The notes under the pieces: generated by a model
What the model was told of the DNA's origin: nothing
The model's database searches: none
Seen by the model: only the letters and a program-made list of their open reading frames with translations
DNA from: Latrodectus hesperus
Lineage: Eukaryota; Arthropoda; Arachnida; Araneae; Theridiidae
NCBI GenBank assembly: GCA_037975125.1
Contig: CM075852.1
Span: 8,297,258 to 8,361,257, forward strand
Direction of reading: 5' to 3'
DNA: 64,000 bases
Made by a program: the position numbers and the translations under genes
In this document: in pieces, positions 25,380 through 38,174 of the stretch
Layout of the letters: the number at the start of each line of letters is the position of its first letter
Numbering within the stretch: position 1 is the first letter of the stretch

Positions 25380-28090
25380 ACAAAAAAGAATTAAGCAGAG
25401 AATTTTTTTAAATTCACCTCGTTTTCGAGCAGAATATTAGAAGATAAGAGTTATACACTGTCTTATAACTACTTAATTCAATTGCGAAATACGTGTAGTG
25501 GTCTTTTGCATGACCAAAAAATTAAAAAATGTTCAATTGTACGACAAGAAGATAAAAAAATTTTTCCTCTCGTACTGGAAATTTAAACGATGTTAATAGA
25601 ATGTAATTAAGCGTCATAGAATGGGTTGCCCAAGTAGTCTTTTTAACTTTTAAGGCCTAACATTTTCGCTTGAGGTATTTTTAATTACTCTCCTTAATGT
25701 TTAAGTTAATGGGTAACGTAAGAAAGCGTTGAAACTTTCAGGAACATGCTTCTGTTCTATAGGTATGAAATTTTCTTTTTAACGGAAAGAGTAAAAATTG
25801 GATCGTTTTATTTAAAGGTGAATGCTTTCATAATAAGCTATTAAAAAGCTTACAGTTATAAAGTTAATTTGCTTAGACATTTTCACAGTTGTAACTAAAT
25901 TACATCATGCAACAAATACATAGATGTATATTGAATTTAGCTTAAATATTTCCTTTCAACAATCGTTATATTTCTTAACGTATTAATTTTTTTAGTAATT
26001 TGAATTTATCTATTTTTTGTTTTAAAAGAAAAACTCATTTTTTAATATTTTTATGTAGTGAATTTTAGTGATTTGATTCTCTGTTTTATTCCTTGTTTTG
26101 AATAGTATGCATACGTTTTTCATTATTAGATTAATTTTAGCATTTAATTTAAGTACATATTTTGTAACTAATATAAATAAAAATTAAATTTCTGACACTA
26201 TTTTTAAATCATTGAAATGAGCTCCAGATTCAGTAGATGAATGAATTTAAAATAATGTTTACATTTAGCAACATTTTTTCAATCAAAACAAGAGTTTAAA
26301 ATAAAACATTACTGTAAAAAAAAAAAAAAAAAAGTTTAGAATGTAACAGATGTTGCCATTCAGCAAAATTCAGAAGTTAAAATAAAACGATTATTCAAAT
26401 ATTTTTATAATCTTAATAAATAATGAATAAAATATGTTAGTAGTTTAGAATTTATATAATCTTAATCTTTAACGTATTTAATCTCGATATCGTTATAAAT
26501 GTTATGATATAATAAATTTAAAAAGCACTAATCATATTAGTTTTATAAATACATACAATCGATAAATACCACATATAATCTACAATTCTACTTATTTTAG
26601 TTAATTATGCATTTTTTATCAATTTTTCTATTATTTTGATATCTTTAATTTCATATGTAATTCAAAGCGTACTTTTTCTATACCTTGATATCTATTATTT
26701 TTCTAAATCGTAAAAAGAAGAAAATATTAACAGCATTCCTGTGAAAGAATTTATTTTCTTTGAGGGAAAAAGCTTTAAATAAAGTACAACTTACTTTTCG
26801 GATTTTGATTTCGGTGTGTAAGAAATGTTAATACTATTTTTCAGAGCTAATCTATATTATTTTAACTTCAAACTGCTTCATCAATAAAGATCTGTAATTG
26901 TATTTTCGTTAATAAGACAAACAATATTCTTTTATTTTATTAAAAGTATCTTTAAAAAAATGTCATCCTGGATTTAAAATGTATGTTTTAGAATTATATA
27001 GCTTTGAAATGTGAAAGTTTATAAGAGGTAATACCTTCAGAGAACATTCAACACAGTTGATGTAAAGGCGTTTTGTTAAATTTTATATTAAAATTTAAAT
27101 TATGTACTGGATCAGAATATTTTTCTTAAATTATTTTTTATGTCCGCAAAGATAAAAAGTTACTAACTGCATCGATTCGATTGTATTTATAAAAATGTAA
27201 CTATAAAAACGCAGCTCATGAAAATTTTTCCATTTACTTAAAATAGAATCTTGTTTGTACCAAAAAGAAAATTTCAAATAGATTTACATACAAAACCATA
27301 GATTATCCGTAGTTTCTTGTTTTTAATCTTTGTCATTTTTACAAAATTCGTAATTATTTTTTAGCATTTTGCAGTAATATTTCTATGCAAATTTTTTAGA
27401 TTCTATATGAATTAAAATAAAACATAATATACATTAGAACATTTTTGTTGCAATTATTTTTATTTGATGATAGTTGATTTTACAATTTTTGAAAAAATAT
27501 ATTTTTCATAATTTCTTACTATTGAATTTTCGGTACAATATTTGTTGAAAAAATAGAAAATAAAATTTTTGTATTTACTAATTTTAAGAAGTGCAATAAC
27601 TTAAATAGTGTGTTTAGAAATATTTATAAGGATTTTTACGTTGTTTTCGTCTTGAAGTGCTACAATAAATTTAAATTGAGATAATTAATGTTGTTAATAT
27701 GATTTCAAACAATTAAGTGCAATCGATATATAAAAGCAAAGCTGTATACGTATCAAAAAGGTTCTCAATATAATTATTAGCTATAAAGCAAAAATCATCA
27801 CAGTATGGATACTTTTGTTTCCATAACTTAAAAAAAAAACTCGAAAAAGTTTTCGAGATAAAACATATGTCTTTAATAGAATGTACTTCAAAATTTAATG
27901 TATAAACTTGTTACCTCTAACAAGTGATAAAACACGGCCCAACTTAACGCTATATATCTTCACCTAAACAGCTTTCTCAGAAGAAAAGTCAAAACTGTAA
28001 AAGGTAAAAATCGTAAAACAAAATCATAAAATCCCCTCCTAAAATCTTTTCAAAAAGATCTGTCTTAGAGATACTTTTATTCGCTTGCTC
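25380..28090. other. AT-rich non-coding stretch of segment D'
   Basis: No gene is visible. It differs from the first copy by scattered single-base changes and short indels, for example a 10-base loss near 26650 (TTTCATAATTTCATATG there, TTTCATATG here). Confidence 0.55.
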
Positions 28091-28099
28091 TTTTCCCTT

Positions 28100-28405
28100 T
28101 TGCTTTAACCCCCATTTATCTTTTGTTCCAAGCGCCATTTTGTTGCGTGTTTGCAAGTTGACGCACACCTCCATGCTTTCGCTGGACCCAAAAGATGAAC
28201 ATCCAAAGGATGTACTGTTCGGGGAAAAGGGGGGAAAAACATGCCAGATATAAAATAAAGCGAAGGATGTATTTGTATACAGAGAGAAAAAAGGGGAAGA
28301 ATATTTTCAAAAGAAAGATGGCATTTTATAGCAGGTCATTTGACGGAAGCCTGTTACAAAGAATGTATAGTAAAATTTGGAATATTTTCTTTGGACACTT
28401 GCTCT
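28100..28405. other. GC-richer patch, candidate conserved non-coding element, copy 2
   Basis: Counterpart of 13420-13720. An extra G in the GGGGG run shifts the short open frames relative to copy 1, which argues that neither copy is coding. Confidence 0.25.
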
Positions 28406-29042
28406 AAAAAGAAACATTGTCAACCATTTTTTTTCCTTTACGATAACATTTTAAAATGTAAGCGAAAAATAAAATCAAGTTTTTACATTCAGAATTTTCA
28501 ATCAAAAAACAGTAAAAGATATTTTAATTGAATTATTATTTTAATTCCTGTTATAGAGTAGGGAATATTTTTATTATGGTTAAATTTATAAGGAAAAATT
28601 CAGATAATTCAACTTTAAAATCAGAAAGGGGGTGACATAAAAGGCAAAAAACATTGTAAAAATGTATTGTTTCTTTTGCATATCGTTCTCCAGCAAGCCA
28701 CAGAAAATCGTGTTTACACAGATATTGTGAAATAATAAAAGCAGAAAATCGTAACCAATCTCTTCAATATATGTTAAGTCACAAACAGAAACACATCATT
28801 CTTTGCTTAGCAAAGTCTTAAACCTTATTAGAAATTTTCCTTTATGAAAAGCATAATTCTAACATTAACTCAATCTAAACCTTTGATAAAGAACATCTAA
28901 ACTTTAAAAAATTTTAAAGCAAATGAAATAATTTTCCAAATTTTTTTTGTTAACTTACTCTATATGTAAATTAAATTACTTATTTTACTTATTTATTAAA
29001 CTTATTTATTACTTATTTATTAAACCAGAAAATGTTAGTCTA

Positions 29043-29520
29043 CTTCTTCTTCTTCAGCACGACAGCACGGGGTGGACCAAGGCTTTCCTCAGAACATTCA
29101 TCCATTGTGTTCTCCGGGAAGCGACAGTTCTCCTATTTGTCACTTTCAGCACTTTAAAGTCCTCCTCTACACAATCAGTCCATCTAAGTTTGGGCCAACC
29201 CCTAGATCTGCAAAGGGCCTATAATTAAAAATTCTTGAAGTCAATGACGAGGGATTCATTCGACAGATACGGCCCGCAAATCTCAAGCGACGATTTTAAT
29301 ATAATTGACGATGTCAGCTTCCTTAAAAAGTCTGTAGAACTCGAAATTATATCTGTATCTCCAAACTCCATTCTCATTTACAGCACCAAAAATCTTTCTT
29401 AGGAATTTTCGTTCAGAGATTACAATTTGATTTGACTGAGTCTTTGTTAGAGTCCAAGTTTCGCATCCATAAGTGAGAACAGGTCTTATGAGGGTTTTGT
29501 ATAGCGTGAATGTTAATCTA
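29043..29520 (-). pseudogene. Non-LTR retrotransposon reverse-transcriptase C-terminus, copy 2
   Basis: Counterpart of the relic at 14372-14855, with (CTT)n at 29043-29055 and the stop complement at 29054-29056. The same landmarks are recognisable on the minus strand (YKTLIRPVLTYGCE near the right end, a WTDCV block, then the terminal R-x-x-Q-W block), but many substitutions separate it from copy 1. It was inserted before the duplication. Confidence 0.72.
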
Positions 29521-29544
29521 CATTAATAGAAACATGTTTGGGAA

Positions 29545-30399
29545 GTCTAAGAAAATACTTCATATACATATATAGGAAAAAATAATTAGCACATATTTAA
29601 TACATAATAATCAAGAGATCTTTTTTCAGCAAATAAGAATTTAACATAAATTATGTTAATCATTAAATGATGTATGAGCTTCACTGGCAAGATTTGTAGG
29701 TGCTCCAATTTTTGTTATTAACTTTTCATTTCATAAAAAAATGTGCTTAGGAAAGAACTTTTTATGTGCTAAAGTTCCTTGCTTCAAGCTTCTTCAATGG
29801 TGATAAAATGAGTCGATATTTTTCATGTTCATTCTTGTAAACTTGAAAAGGAGAACAGCCACGAAAAATATGTGAGTTCTTCTCTTCCATAAAATTCGAA
29901 CAAAATAAAATAAAGAATGTGTCACATCCTCTTTTAAATGTAACATGAATTTGTGAGCTTACGAACAATATCGCGTAAATAAAAAATGTCAACTCATTTT
30001 TGTGTAACGTCAGATGATATTTTCTATTCCCTCAATATTGTTCATCACTTTTGTGTAAGTCACATAATATTTTCTATTAATTCGATATTGTGCAAGTCAA
30101 AATCAGAATTCAAATTAATCTTGTAAGAAACGTAGTGTATAGAAAAAAAGAGAAAAAATGTATTTGAATTTAATTGTCTATGGAATTAATAAGAAAACGG
30201 TTTTTAAAAAATAAGAAATATATGAAAATTTACAAAGCATTTTACTGACACCATCATGTACATGATTAAAAAAGCAATCTTGTTAAAAAGAAACACAGTC
30301 ATTACCAAATGTATATAATTCCCTTATTATCAATTATTACAAATAATTAGATTTCATTATCTCAGTAGGAAAAGGGTTCTTAGCATGAAACCTCAATTA
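29545..30399. other. Right end of segment D', with a local ~60-bp tandem duplication
   Basis: Around 29995-30095, TTTTTGTGTAAC..ATTTTCTATT..CAATATTGTTCA is followed by a second version, TTTTGTGTAAGTCACATAATATTTTCTATT..GATATTGTG. The first copy (about 15320-15380) has only one version. The segment ends at the TA at 30398-30399. Confidence 0.6.
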
Positions 30400-31350
30400 C
30401 TAAATAAATATTTTTTAAATGGGTATGCTTGTTACTTTTCTCCTTCTCGTTGTGAATATTTTCAAAACGTTCCTTACAGAATTAATGAATAATACAGAAA
30501 TAAAGTTTTCATTTTATGTATAGCATGAATCTGTATAAAGTATTTTAAGTTCTTTAATATAAAAGCAAAAATTTTCAATTCTAAAACAGCTTTATTTTCT
30601 GAAATTTTACCAAGAAATATTTTTAAAAAATAGCAAAAATCAAGTATGCTTATAATTACGTAAATTCTGTAGGTTAATGTCAATGAAATTCAAAATCGTG
30701 ATAAAAAAAATATTTTAGCAAAATTTTACATACATTTATTCATGTATTTAATATTTCTGATATTTCAGAAATGCGATAAAAATTGTCTTTAGGTTTTAAT
30801 TTTTTCACATTTTTTTTATTATGCATTATTTGATGTATCATGTTACAATGTAAAAAATGAGCTAAATAATATTTCATTTTTACATATCACTCTTTCCATG
30901 TCAAGTAAAATATCTTGTAAGCCAATCAAGATTATCATCACCCTCGATTTAGTAATTCCCATCTTTAAGAAGGAATAATTACGATATTTCAAATGAAATA
31001 TGATTTTTAATTTTTACATCCATACATTTATTAAAATATCGCAGGAAATTAAAATACAAATGACATATCTGCAATGAGTTCTTAGAACTATTACTCGTGA
31101 TTCTACCTAAAATCGCATTTATTATTGTTCCGCATCAAACCAAAACAAAATCCATTTCACTAAATCTTCGACAAAAAGTGCTTTTACGAATAATAAAAAT
31201 ATTACTTCAATTTATATTTTACTGTAAACATTAAAACAGAATAACTATTAAAATTATCAAATCAAGTTGTGTAAGATATTAAAAGAAAAATATTCTATGT
31301 TACATTGGATCTCAGAAAGACTATTATCATCAAGAAGTGATTCGCTACAC
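30400..31350. other. AT-rich unique sequence right of the duplication
   Basis: No feature recognised. A 69-codon minus-strand frame at 30474-30683 has no domain. Confidence 0.5.
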
Positions 31351-31359
31351 GATTAAGTC

Positions 31360-31900
31360 AGCAATCATCGTCAACCCCTAAAACAAGACGCTCCCGCACT
31401 TACCCAAGAAGAAATGGAACGTCTCGCGGACCCCCAAAGCAAGTAAGCAAACGGAATGGCGGTCCTAATTCCTTTCTTACGCCAATTCGAAGCCAATTTT
31501 CAATTGATCTTCGTGGATCTTAGCCTCGCTGCCCTAACAATGGGCAATCACGATAATCCCCTGGATTGCAGCTACTGGCGAGTACTAATCCCGTACGGTG
31601 TCCCGGCCTCCTCTTTTAAGCCATTTAAATAGAGGTGGATCTTCTCCGAGTGCGCGGATGGTGTGAGTTTCGGCGTGTGCTGCACCAGTTACCAGAGGTA
31701 ACGGGTTCTAGGAGGGCGGACGAGCAAGGAATTGGCCTGTAATCCTCAATGTCGGCTTAGATTAGTCGAGTCGTTTCTCATTTGCACCGGATGGGGAGTG
31801 GTGTGCGTGGGTGTATGTGTTGTCTGGCAAGCGAGAGATATGCAGCCGTTTTGATGACTGCCAAGGGAGTACGAAAGTAAACTGGTGGAATAGTTGGCAT
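31360..31900. promoter_or_regulatory. GC-rich island with clustered TAATCC motifs (candidate regulatory element)
   Basis: This ~540-bp stretch is far GC-richer than anything nearby except the LINE. It contains no long open frame and no transposon signature. It carries TAATCCC at 31554-31560 and 31586-31592, TAATCC at 31740-31745, and a TTTAAATAGAGG segment near 31625. TAATCC is the core bound by K50 homeodomains (Bicoid/Otx/Goosecoid type). Candidate roles are an enhancer, a promoter or a non-coding exon. The motif is short, so only the clustering and the compositional contrast support this. Confidence 0.3.
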
Positions 31901-33345
31901 ATTGTGTTAACGATTAAAGTCACAAATTATGCCAAAAAGGGTTGCTCCGTCCGAATGGGACTTCAGATAATACAATAGCTTTGTTTAATATGTCTCGAAA
32001 TATATTTCGAAATTCTATGTACATTCTCTTCGCGAAATGATTGCATTCAGTTATTATTTTGTAAATCGCATTTTAAGTTGGCGCTTAAATATGAATTATT
32101 ATCCCAGTATTAGGGTGTCCGTATTCAGATTAAATATTAAAGATGTCAATATAATTCAATTTGCTTGATATTGATTAATAAAGGCTTATTAGCTTCTATA
32201 TTTCAATAAGCGTTATTACCTACTTTTATAGAAATTTCATTTCTTTCTTCATCTAGAAAATCATACTAGATGCATTTTATCAATTTGCATATGTAATGAA
32301 TTAAATAATTTTTAATAATAAAATTGGTTACGTACAATTAAAATTATTTTTTGCTTCAAAATAATTAGTTTTAAATTGAAAGTATATGGAAAGTTTAACA
32401 AGATACTTTTTTCCATTATTTGCGTTATGTATTTAAAAATTCGTAGGAAGTTGTGATAGGACGAAAATTAAAATTTGTTATAAATCATTCAACTTGTTTA
32501 TTGATATTGCCATGTTGATCTAAGAGGCATATAAAAAAGTGTACACTCCTCGCTCATAATCAATTTATGCTCATGAAAATAAATCAAGTAGAACAGAACT
32601 TCTCAGAAAAGACGTTCCTGAAATATTACCTTTCAAAATCACAGCCAAAATATTTTCTATATCTCACCTCTTTAATTACTTTACCCATTTTTTGTGTATT
32701 TCAGTTTTTTTTGCATAATTAGAACAAATATAACATGTACAAGATCAATTCTGCTCATCTTTTTCGATTTCTATAAGAAATCATCCTTTTCTAACTGGTT
32801 TAAGAAAATCGCAATCAAATTATGCTGAAATTTATATATAAAAAGGTATGCTTAAGCGTTGTTTAGCATAATTCTTTAATAAACATAATGTGTGCTTTAA
32901 TATTGCATGTTTATAACAGTTCACTATAAACTACAGTGATTACGAATTCATTGGATTTTTTTGTTGTTCATAAACACAATTACAACTTTGGAATAATAAC
33001 AATGCAAAAGTAATAATTTAAATTATTCATTACTTTTGATATACTGTTTATATTCAAAAACTGCAGGAGGTGAAATTCAAAATTTCGTTTTGAATAGTCA
33101 TAACTTGAATCAATCTGTTAATTTCAATTTTTCCTTTTCTAAAATTTTTATGCCCAATTAACATGTCAATTTATATGATAGAAGATGTCTAATAAAACAT
33201 TTACCTTTAAATAAGAATTGAAATTTATTTATCTAGACAGTCTGATTCAAGATTGATGCATTCATTCTAACGCTTCTTTAACTTTCCTATTTTTGTAAAA
33301 CGACTAACTTTTTTCCTTGAAATATGCTTTGATTCGGAATCCTTT
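31901..33345. other. AT-rich non-coding stretch
   Basis: Nothing recognised. Confidence 0.5.
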
Positions 33346-33356
33346 CTTAGTGAGAG

Positions 33357-33965
33357 TCAAATATCTTGCCCCGGTGCAATCTTTTTAAGTCTGCAAACAG
33401 GTGGTGAGTGATCTCTGGAAACAAAAGCTGAGGAATGCGAAGGAAATCTTAAAGTGAATTCATGCAATTTTGCGATTGTTGCGATCGATTTGCAAGAAGA
33501 AGCATTGTCTATGGTATCGAAAACAATTTCTTTTACATAAGGTATCATTTTTCTCCTATTATTTCCATTATAAATGTGTCAGAAAAGCCATATAATACTT
33601 ACTATTCCTGGTTCTTCATTTTCAAAGTTACGGCGGAATAAAATATTTGAGCTTTCCAAAAGATGGGTCTGATTCATGTTCCAAGGGATGGATTCATGTT
33701 TTACCCAATGGTATGTACCATATGGTTTTTTTTAATTGCTATGAAACAACTCCAATAAACATTCTGATTCATCGACAAATTGTTTCTTTTCATCGAGTGC
33801 GACCAAATGTTTTAATAAACATCTAATATTTTTAAAGTATAGCTGTCTCACTCAGCTTCATTTTACGATCAGCTAGAATTGTTTTATGTGCTTCAGGAAG
33901 AATTGGTGAATTTGTTCAAGCAGATTGTTTTGCATCATCTGTGCGTGGATGCCTACTTTTACAAT
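33357..33965 (-). pseudogene. Decayed mariner transposase (subfamily 1)
   Basis: Reading the minus strand from about 33960: RHPRTDDAK (GRP linker), then PEAHKTILADRKMKLSETA (second HTH). In another frame come LDEKKQFVDESECLLELFH and a KKPYGTYHWV segment, where mariners normally have the first catalytic Asp (VTMDETW). After a gap come IDNASSCKSIATIAKLHEF, equivalent to the second-Asp block (DNASSHKS in intact relatives), and ITHHLFADLKKIAPGQDI from the third-Asp block. Several frameshifts and stops and an internal loss between the first and second Asp make it dead. It is clearly older than, and from a different subfamily to, the elements at 5.1 and 15.7 kb. Inverted repeats were not located. 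Confidence 0.72.
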
Positions 33966-34379
33966 AAGAATCTTCTTCTCTGTTATTGTCTAACTTTGAA
34001 TCAGACTATTTAATCAGAATTTAAATAATATTTGTAAGCCTCTGCTTTGTTTGAATTTCATTTTTTTCACATTAATGAAATACAAGATTAGCAAAGATTT
34101 ATTAACGCACAAAATTTAAATCTTTCCAAAATTCTGAAAATTACAGAAGTAGAGTCACTCTAAAACCACTGTAAGTTAAGTATATTCAGTACATTCTTAA
34201 GCATAGTTCAGGAAGTAACTTACATTTCTCCCGTCATCCAGGCATCACTGTGACAGAAGAGTGAAGCTTACGTATGCGATAACTGAGTTCCACGGCTTCC
34301 AACTATAACAATTCCATTCGAATTGTTTGCGCCGTTGCTGCGTAGTACGAAATAACAAATGGCGCATCAGCTAGAAACT

Positions 34380-35426
34380 TAATCCAACATTGAAATCAGC
34401 GGAACGTTACGTCTTTTGGGCTAAAACGTTTACGAGTATGGAGATTCATCTTGAAATATCAGCAGTGTATGAACCACGTGCCATGTCACGTCCAGCCATT
34501 GCGAAATGATGACAGCAGTTCCAAGACGGTTTCACAGATTTAACCGATGCAGAAAGGCAAGGAAGGCGTACATTGGTGAGCACATTAGCCATGGTACATC
34601 GGGTGGAAGCCAATATTCTCACCAATCGCAGAGTGAGCGACGCTCATATTCTGCACAACTTGGAGATATATATTGGGTGGCACCATTCCATCATTCGTTA
34701 CCAACTGGATTATCATAAAGTGTTTTCACGATGGATTCCTTATTCTTTGAGTTCTGAACTCAAAAAATGCAAAGTTTGTAGTTTCCCTGGTTACTCCTTC
34801 AATATTATTCTGCGGAGAGGCAATTGTTTCATACGTCGTATCATTATGAGTGATGAGATATAGATGCATCACTTCACTCAAGAAACGAAGCAAGTGTCAA
34901 TGGAATGAGATCACAAATCATCGCCAGTGAGAACAAAATCCAAAATTCACCCATCAACGAGTAATATCATGCCTACTGTTTTTTCGATTATGAAAGAGAA
35001 CGTACACACCGAATTTATGTGGAAGGTACAACTTTTAATGCTGGGCCCTACTGCGAAACACAAAGAGGTTTGCGCAAAGCTGTGAAAAATAAACGACATG
35101 GAAAGTTTAAGTAAAGGTGTCCTCTTGCCGGACAATGCAAGACATCACAAGGCACGTACAGTGTAAAATTTGTTTCACAGTTTTGGATGAGAGGTCTCGA
35201 AGCATCTACCATAAATTCCGATCTGGGGCCTTAAAACTTTAATGTGTTCAGCAAGCTGAAAGAACATTTAGGTTTAAGACAATTTTCCAACGATGACGAG
35301 GTTCAGACAACTATTCTAATCCGGATCAAGGAATAAAGAGCGACTTTCTATTGCCAGGGTGTCAAGCGATTAGTGCTACGTTCCAACAAATGTCTGCAGC
35401 TACTGGGATATTATGCCAAGAAATAG
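34380..35426 (+). pseudogene. Decayed mariner transposase (subfamily 2), nearly full length
   Basis: Plus-strand fragments in order: LTDAERQGRR, VSTLAMVHRVEANILTNRR, VSDAHILHNLEIYIGWHHS, YHKVFSRWIPYSL (the WVP signature), then RRIIMSDEI (first catalytic Asp), MHHFTQETKQVSMEW, SSPVRTKSKIHPSTS, HTEFMWK, KGVLLPDNARHHKART (second Asp), NSDLGP (third-Asp block, degraded), FSNDDEV, and a C-terminus ending GYYAKK with a stop at 35424-35426. At least five frameshifts or stops lie between the pieces. About 1.05 kb of the normal coding length is covered. It lies opposite in orientation to the relic at 33.4-34.0 kb. Its age and the absence of clear inverted repeats point to an ancient insertion. Confidence 0.85.
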
Positions 35427-38174
35427 TGTGTTGTATATGTGTCATATTGTATTATAACACACTTCTCAATAAAATGTTCTTTGCATGACATTGTTCGAGT
35501 AACTAAGCTTTTTGGACATCGCTAGTAAAAATGGAAGATGGCTTTAAGCTTTCAATACTGGTAGTTTGAAAGTCAATACTTCATAAAATTCATATTCGTT
35601 TGTGAACAGTGTGACATGTAGGCGTGAACTCATTGAGTGATGTGTTATATCTCACTCGTATGGATTTACAAGAGAATATTGAATAAACACAGTTAAAGCT
35701 ACCATCGCTTTATCTTAAGTAAAGTCTTGCATGAAAACTTCATATGTGTGTGTGAATTGTAATATCAAAATAAACTTAAACTGATACAGATATTGACAAA
35801 TTCTTTGAGAGTTTTCCTTTATGATGTTAAGTCACGTACACAGAAGGATAACTGCTTATTGGAAGCCTCAATACTTATAACATTTTCCAACATATCTAAC
35901 CAAATAAATTTCAACGAACAAGATCTCATTTATAGCCTAATCAGAAAATAAACATCTCCTACAATAAAGGCCATTAAATACTTTCAAGTTAAAACTTTTA
36001 TACATTTAGGCTTTTAATTTTTTCCTGTTTACTCAGCACATTTCTTACTCAGAAACTAAAAATAAAAAAAAAATGTATTTCCTTTTTACCTCCCAGCCCT
36101 TTCTGTGCTGTTGCTAATGGTGGACACAAAATATCCAATAGTTCAAAAATAAAGAAACTTCGAGGAACAAAAAAATAAAAATTGCAGGGATGATGCTGAA
36201 AGAGACTGACCGGAATAGAGAAGCTAAAATGCGAAAGAAAAAATAATAATAATAAATAAGAGTTCGATATGATTTCGCCGTTATTTGTTCACTACTCGTC
36301 TTCTTACACTTCACTCTATCTAAAAAGGGGAAGAACACTTCAATAACGACTGCCAACTCCTGTGGGGCAATGGATAAAATTGAAACAAACGAAAAAGGGG
36401 GAAATAAAATGCCTGGATAGAAGAAAAGAGGAAAATGATATATTTTCAAAAGCGATACAAGTCAAACATAAGAAATGACAGTGTAAATGAATCCATAGTG
36501 AAGTGAAAAAGTAGATTCTGTAGTTTGTTTCGTTGTTTTCAAAATAATATTAGTTTGCTACCGAGTAATGTGCCTGATTCTGTTGATAGTAATTTAATTC
36601 CTTGAATCGCGGATTAAAATCTGATTAAAATATAAAACTATAGAAATAGAAACATTTAACTAGCGTTTTTCTCATTTTATTCCTGAATATAATTTTAGGA
36701 AATTTTTAATTATTAGCAAGTAAATTTTCATTCGTGTAATATTTCAAATTGAATCCAGATCTTTATTATCTATTATCTATGTGTGTGTGTGATAAATATC
36801 TAAATGTTATGGTTTCAATAACACTTAATTAAAAATTATGCTTAAATTAAATTTAAATCACTAAACAATGATATACTATTCAATAATTATCATTATATTA
36901 TTACAAAAATGTTAAATTGAACTTATTAAAACAAATTATATTTAATAAAATGGAAAAAAAATTAATACAAAGGAATAAAAATCAATAAAAGCATTTTTAA
37001 CAAGTATATAAAATTCATAGTTTTCCAGTTATGTTAATCAAAATAAATAAAGATTAATACTTTGAAACTGGTAGTAGTCATAAAACATTTACTTGGAACA
37101 GAATTGTTTTGTTAGACAGAGTGGCAACAAGTAATTAGTAGTCATCGAATGGCAACAATAAAAAGCAAAAAAAAAAAAAAAAAAAAAAAACAAGCAGTCG
37201 ATCTCCAGCTGTCATGAAGTGAGCAGTTAAAAATGTTATGTCTCCGATTAAAATGCGAACATATGAGTTCTGTTCTTTTATATATTATTTGTATTAATTT
37301 TTGTGATCAATTCTACTCTTGCGAAATTATTTATTTTCAGAGCTAGAGTAGGCTTTTGTTTTACTCCAAAGGTTACACACCTAATATTAAACATTAACAA
37401 GCTAAACCTTGATTTAATTTAACATGATATTTATATAGTACTGGTCACATTACAGTTAAGTTGAGTATTAATCTTTCACATTTATATAAATTTGAATAAC
37501 AATTTAACACTACTGTGAAATAAAGAATTTTTTTCTGAAATTATAACACATAATACGTAAATACAAACTTTTCCTGAAAAATCAGATTACAAATAGATAA
37601 ATATGAGAAACTTAATTTATATCCCATTTAAATAATTGATTATTTATACTGATTCCAATATCTGAAATTTCTCATTATTCAAGAAAGCAAATAAATACGA
37701 AGTTACAAACATTAAGCGAGACCATTTAAAAATTTTAAATAATAAATTGATATAATCTTAAATTATATAACAAATTTATATAATCTTTAAGCAATTATAT
37801 CATAAATTTCTCTATCCTTTAATCTAATTCCACATGAGAAATGGTTTGACATTTAGAAAAATATACAATTAAATTTCCAGGCAAAATGTAGATTTTCCAA
37901 AATTTTTTACAATTTGAAGAATTTAATAATTGTGAATATTGAATATAACTGTAATTTATCATTATGACTGCAATAATGCAATTTGTGTCCTATCAAAACT
38001 AAAATGTAAATTAGAATAATTTAATAAACAGTCAAGTTCAACACAGGCAAAATCAAACAACTAACTTTTTTAACTGGTGCTTAAATCATATAGATTATAC
38101 AGAATATCAATAGCAGTATAATCGGTATTTATATACAACTAATATTTGCATTAAAAGTATTTTACTATTGAGGT
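35427..38174. other. Non-coding, AT-rich
   Basis: No gene. A purine-rich stretch at about 36060-36450 allows a 111-codon minus-strand frame with low-complexity Phe/Tyr content and no domain. An A run of about 21 bases lies near 37170-37190. Confidence 0.5.

Noticed and set aside
36114..36449. 111-codon minus-strand frame rich in Phe and Tyr
   Set aside because: It is a by-product of a purine-rich plus strand, with no recognisable domain.
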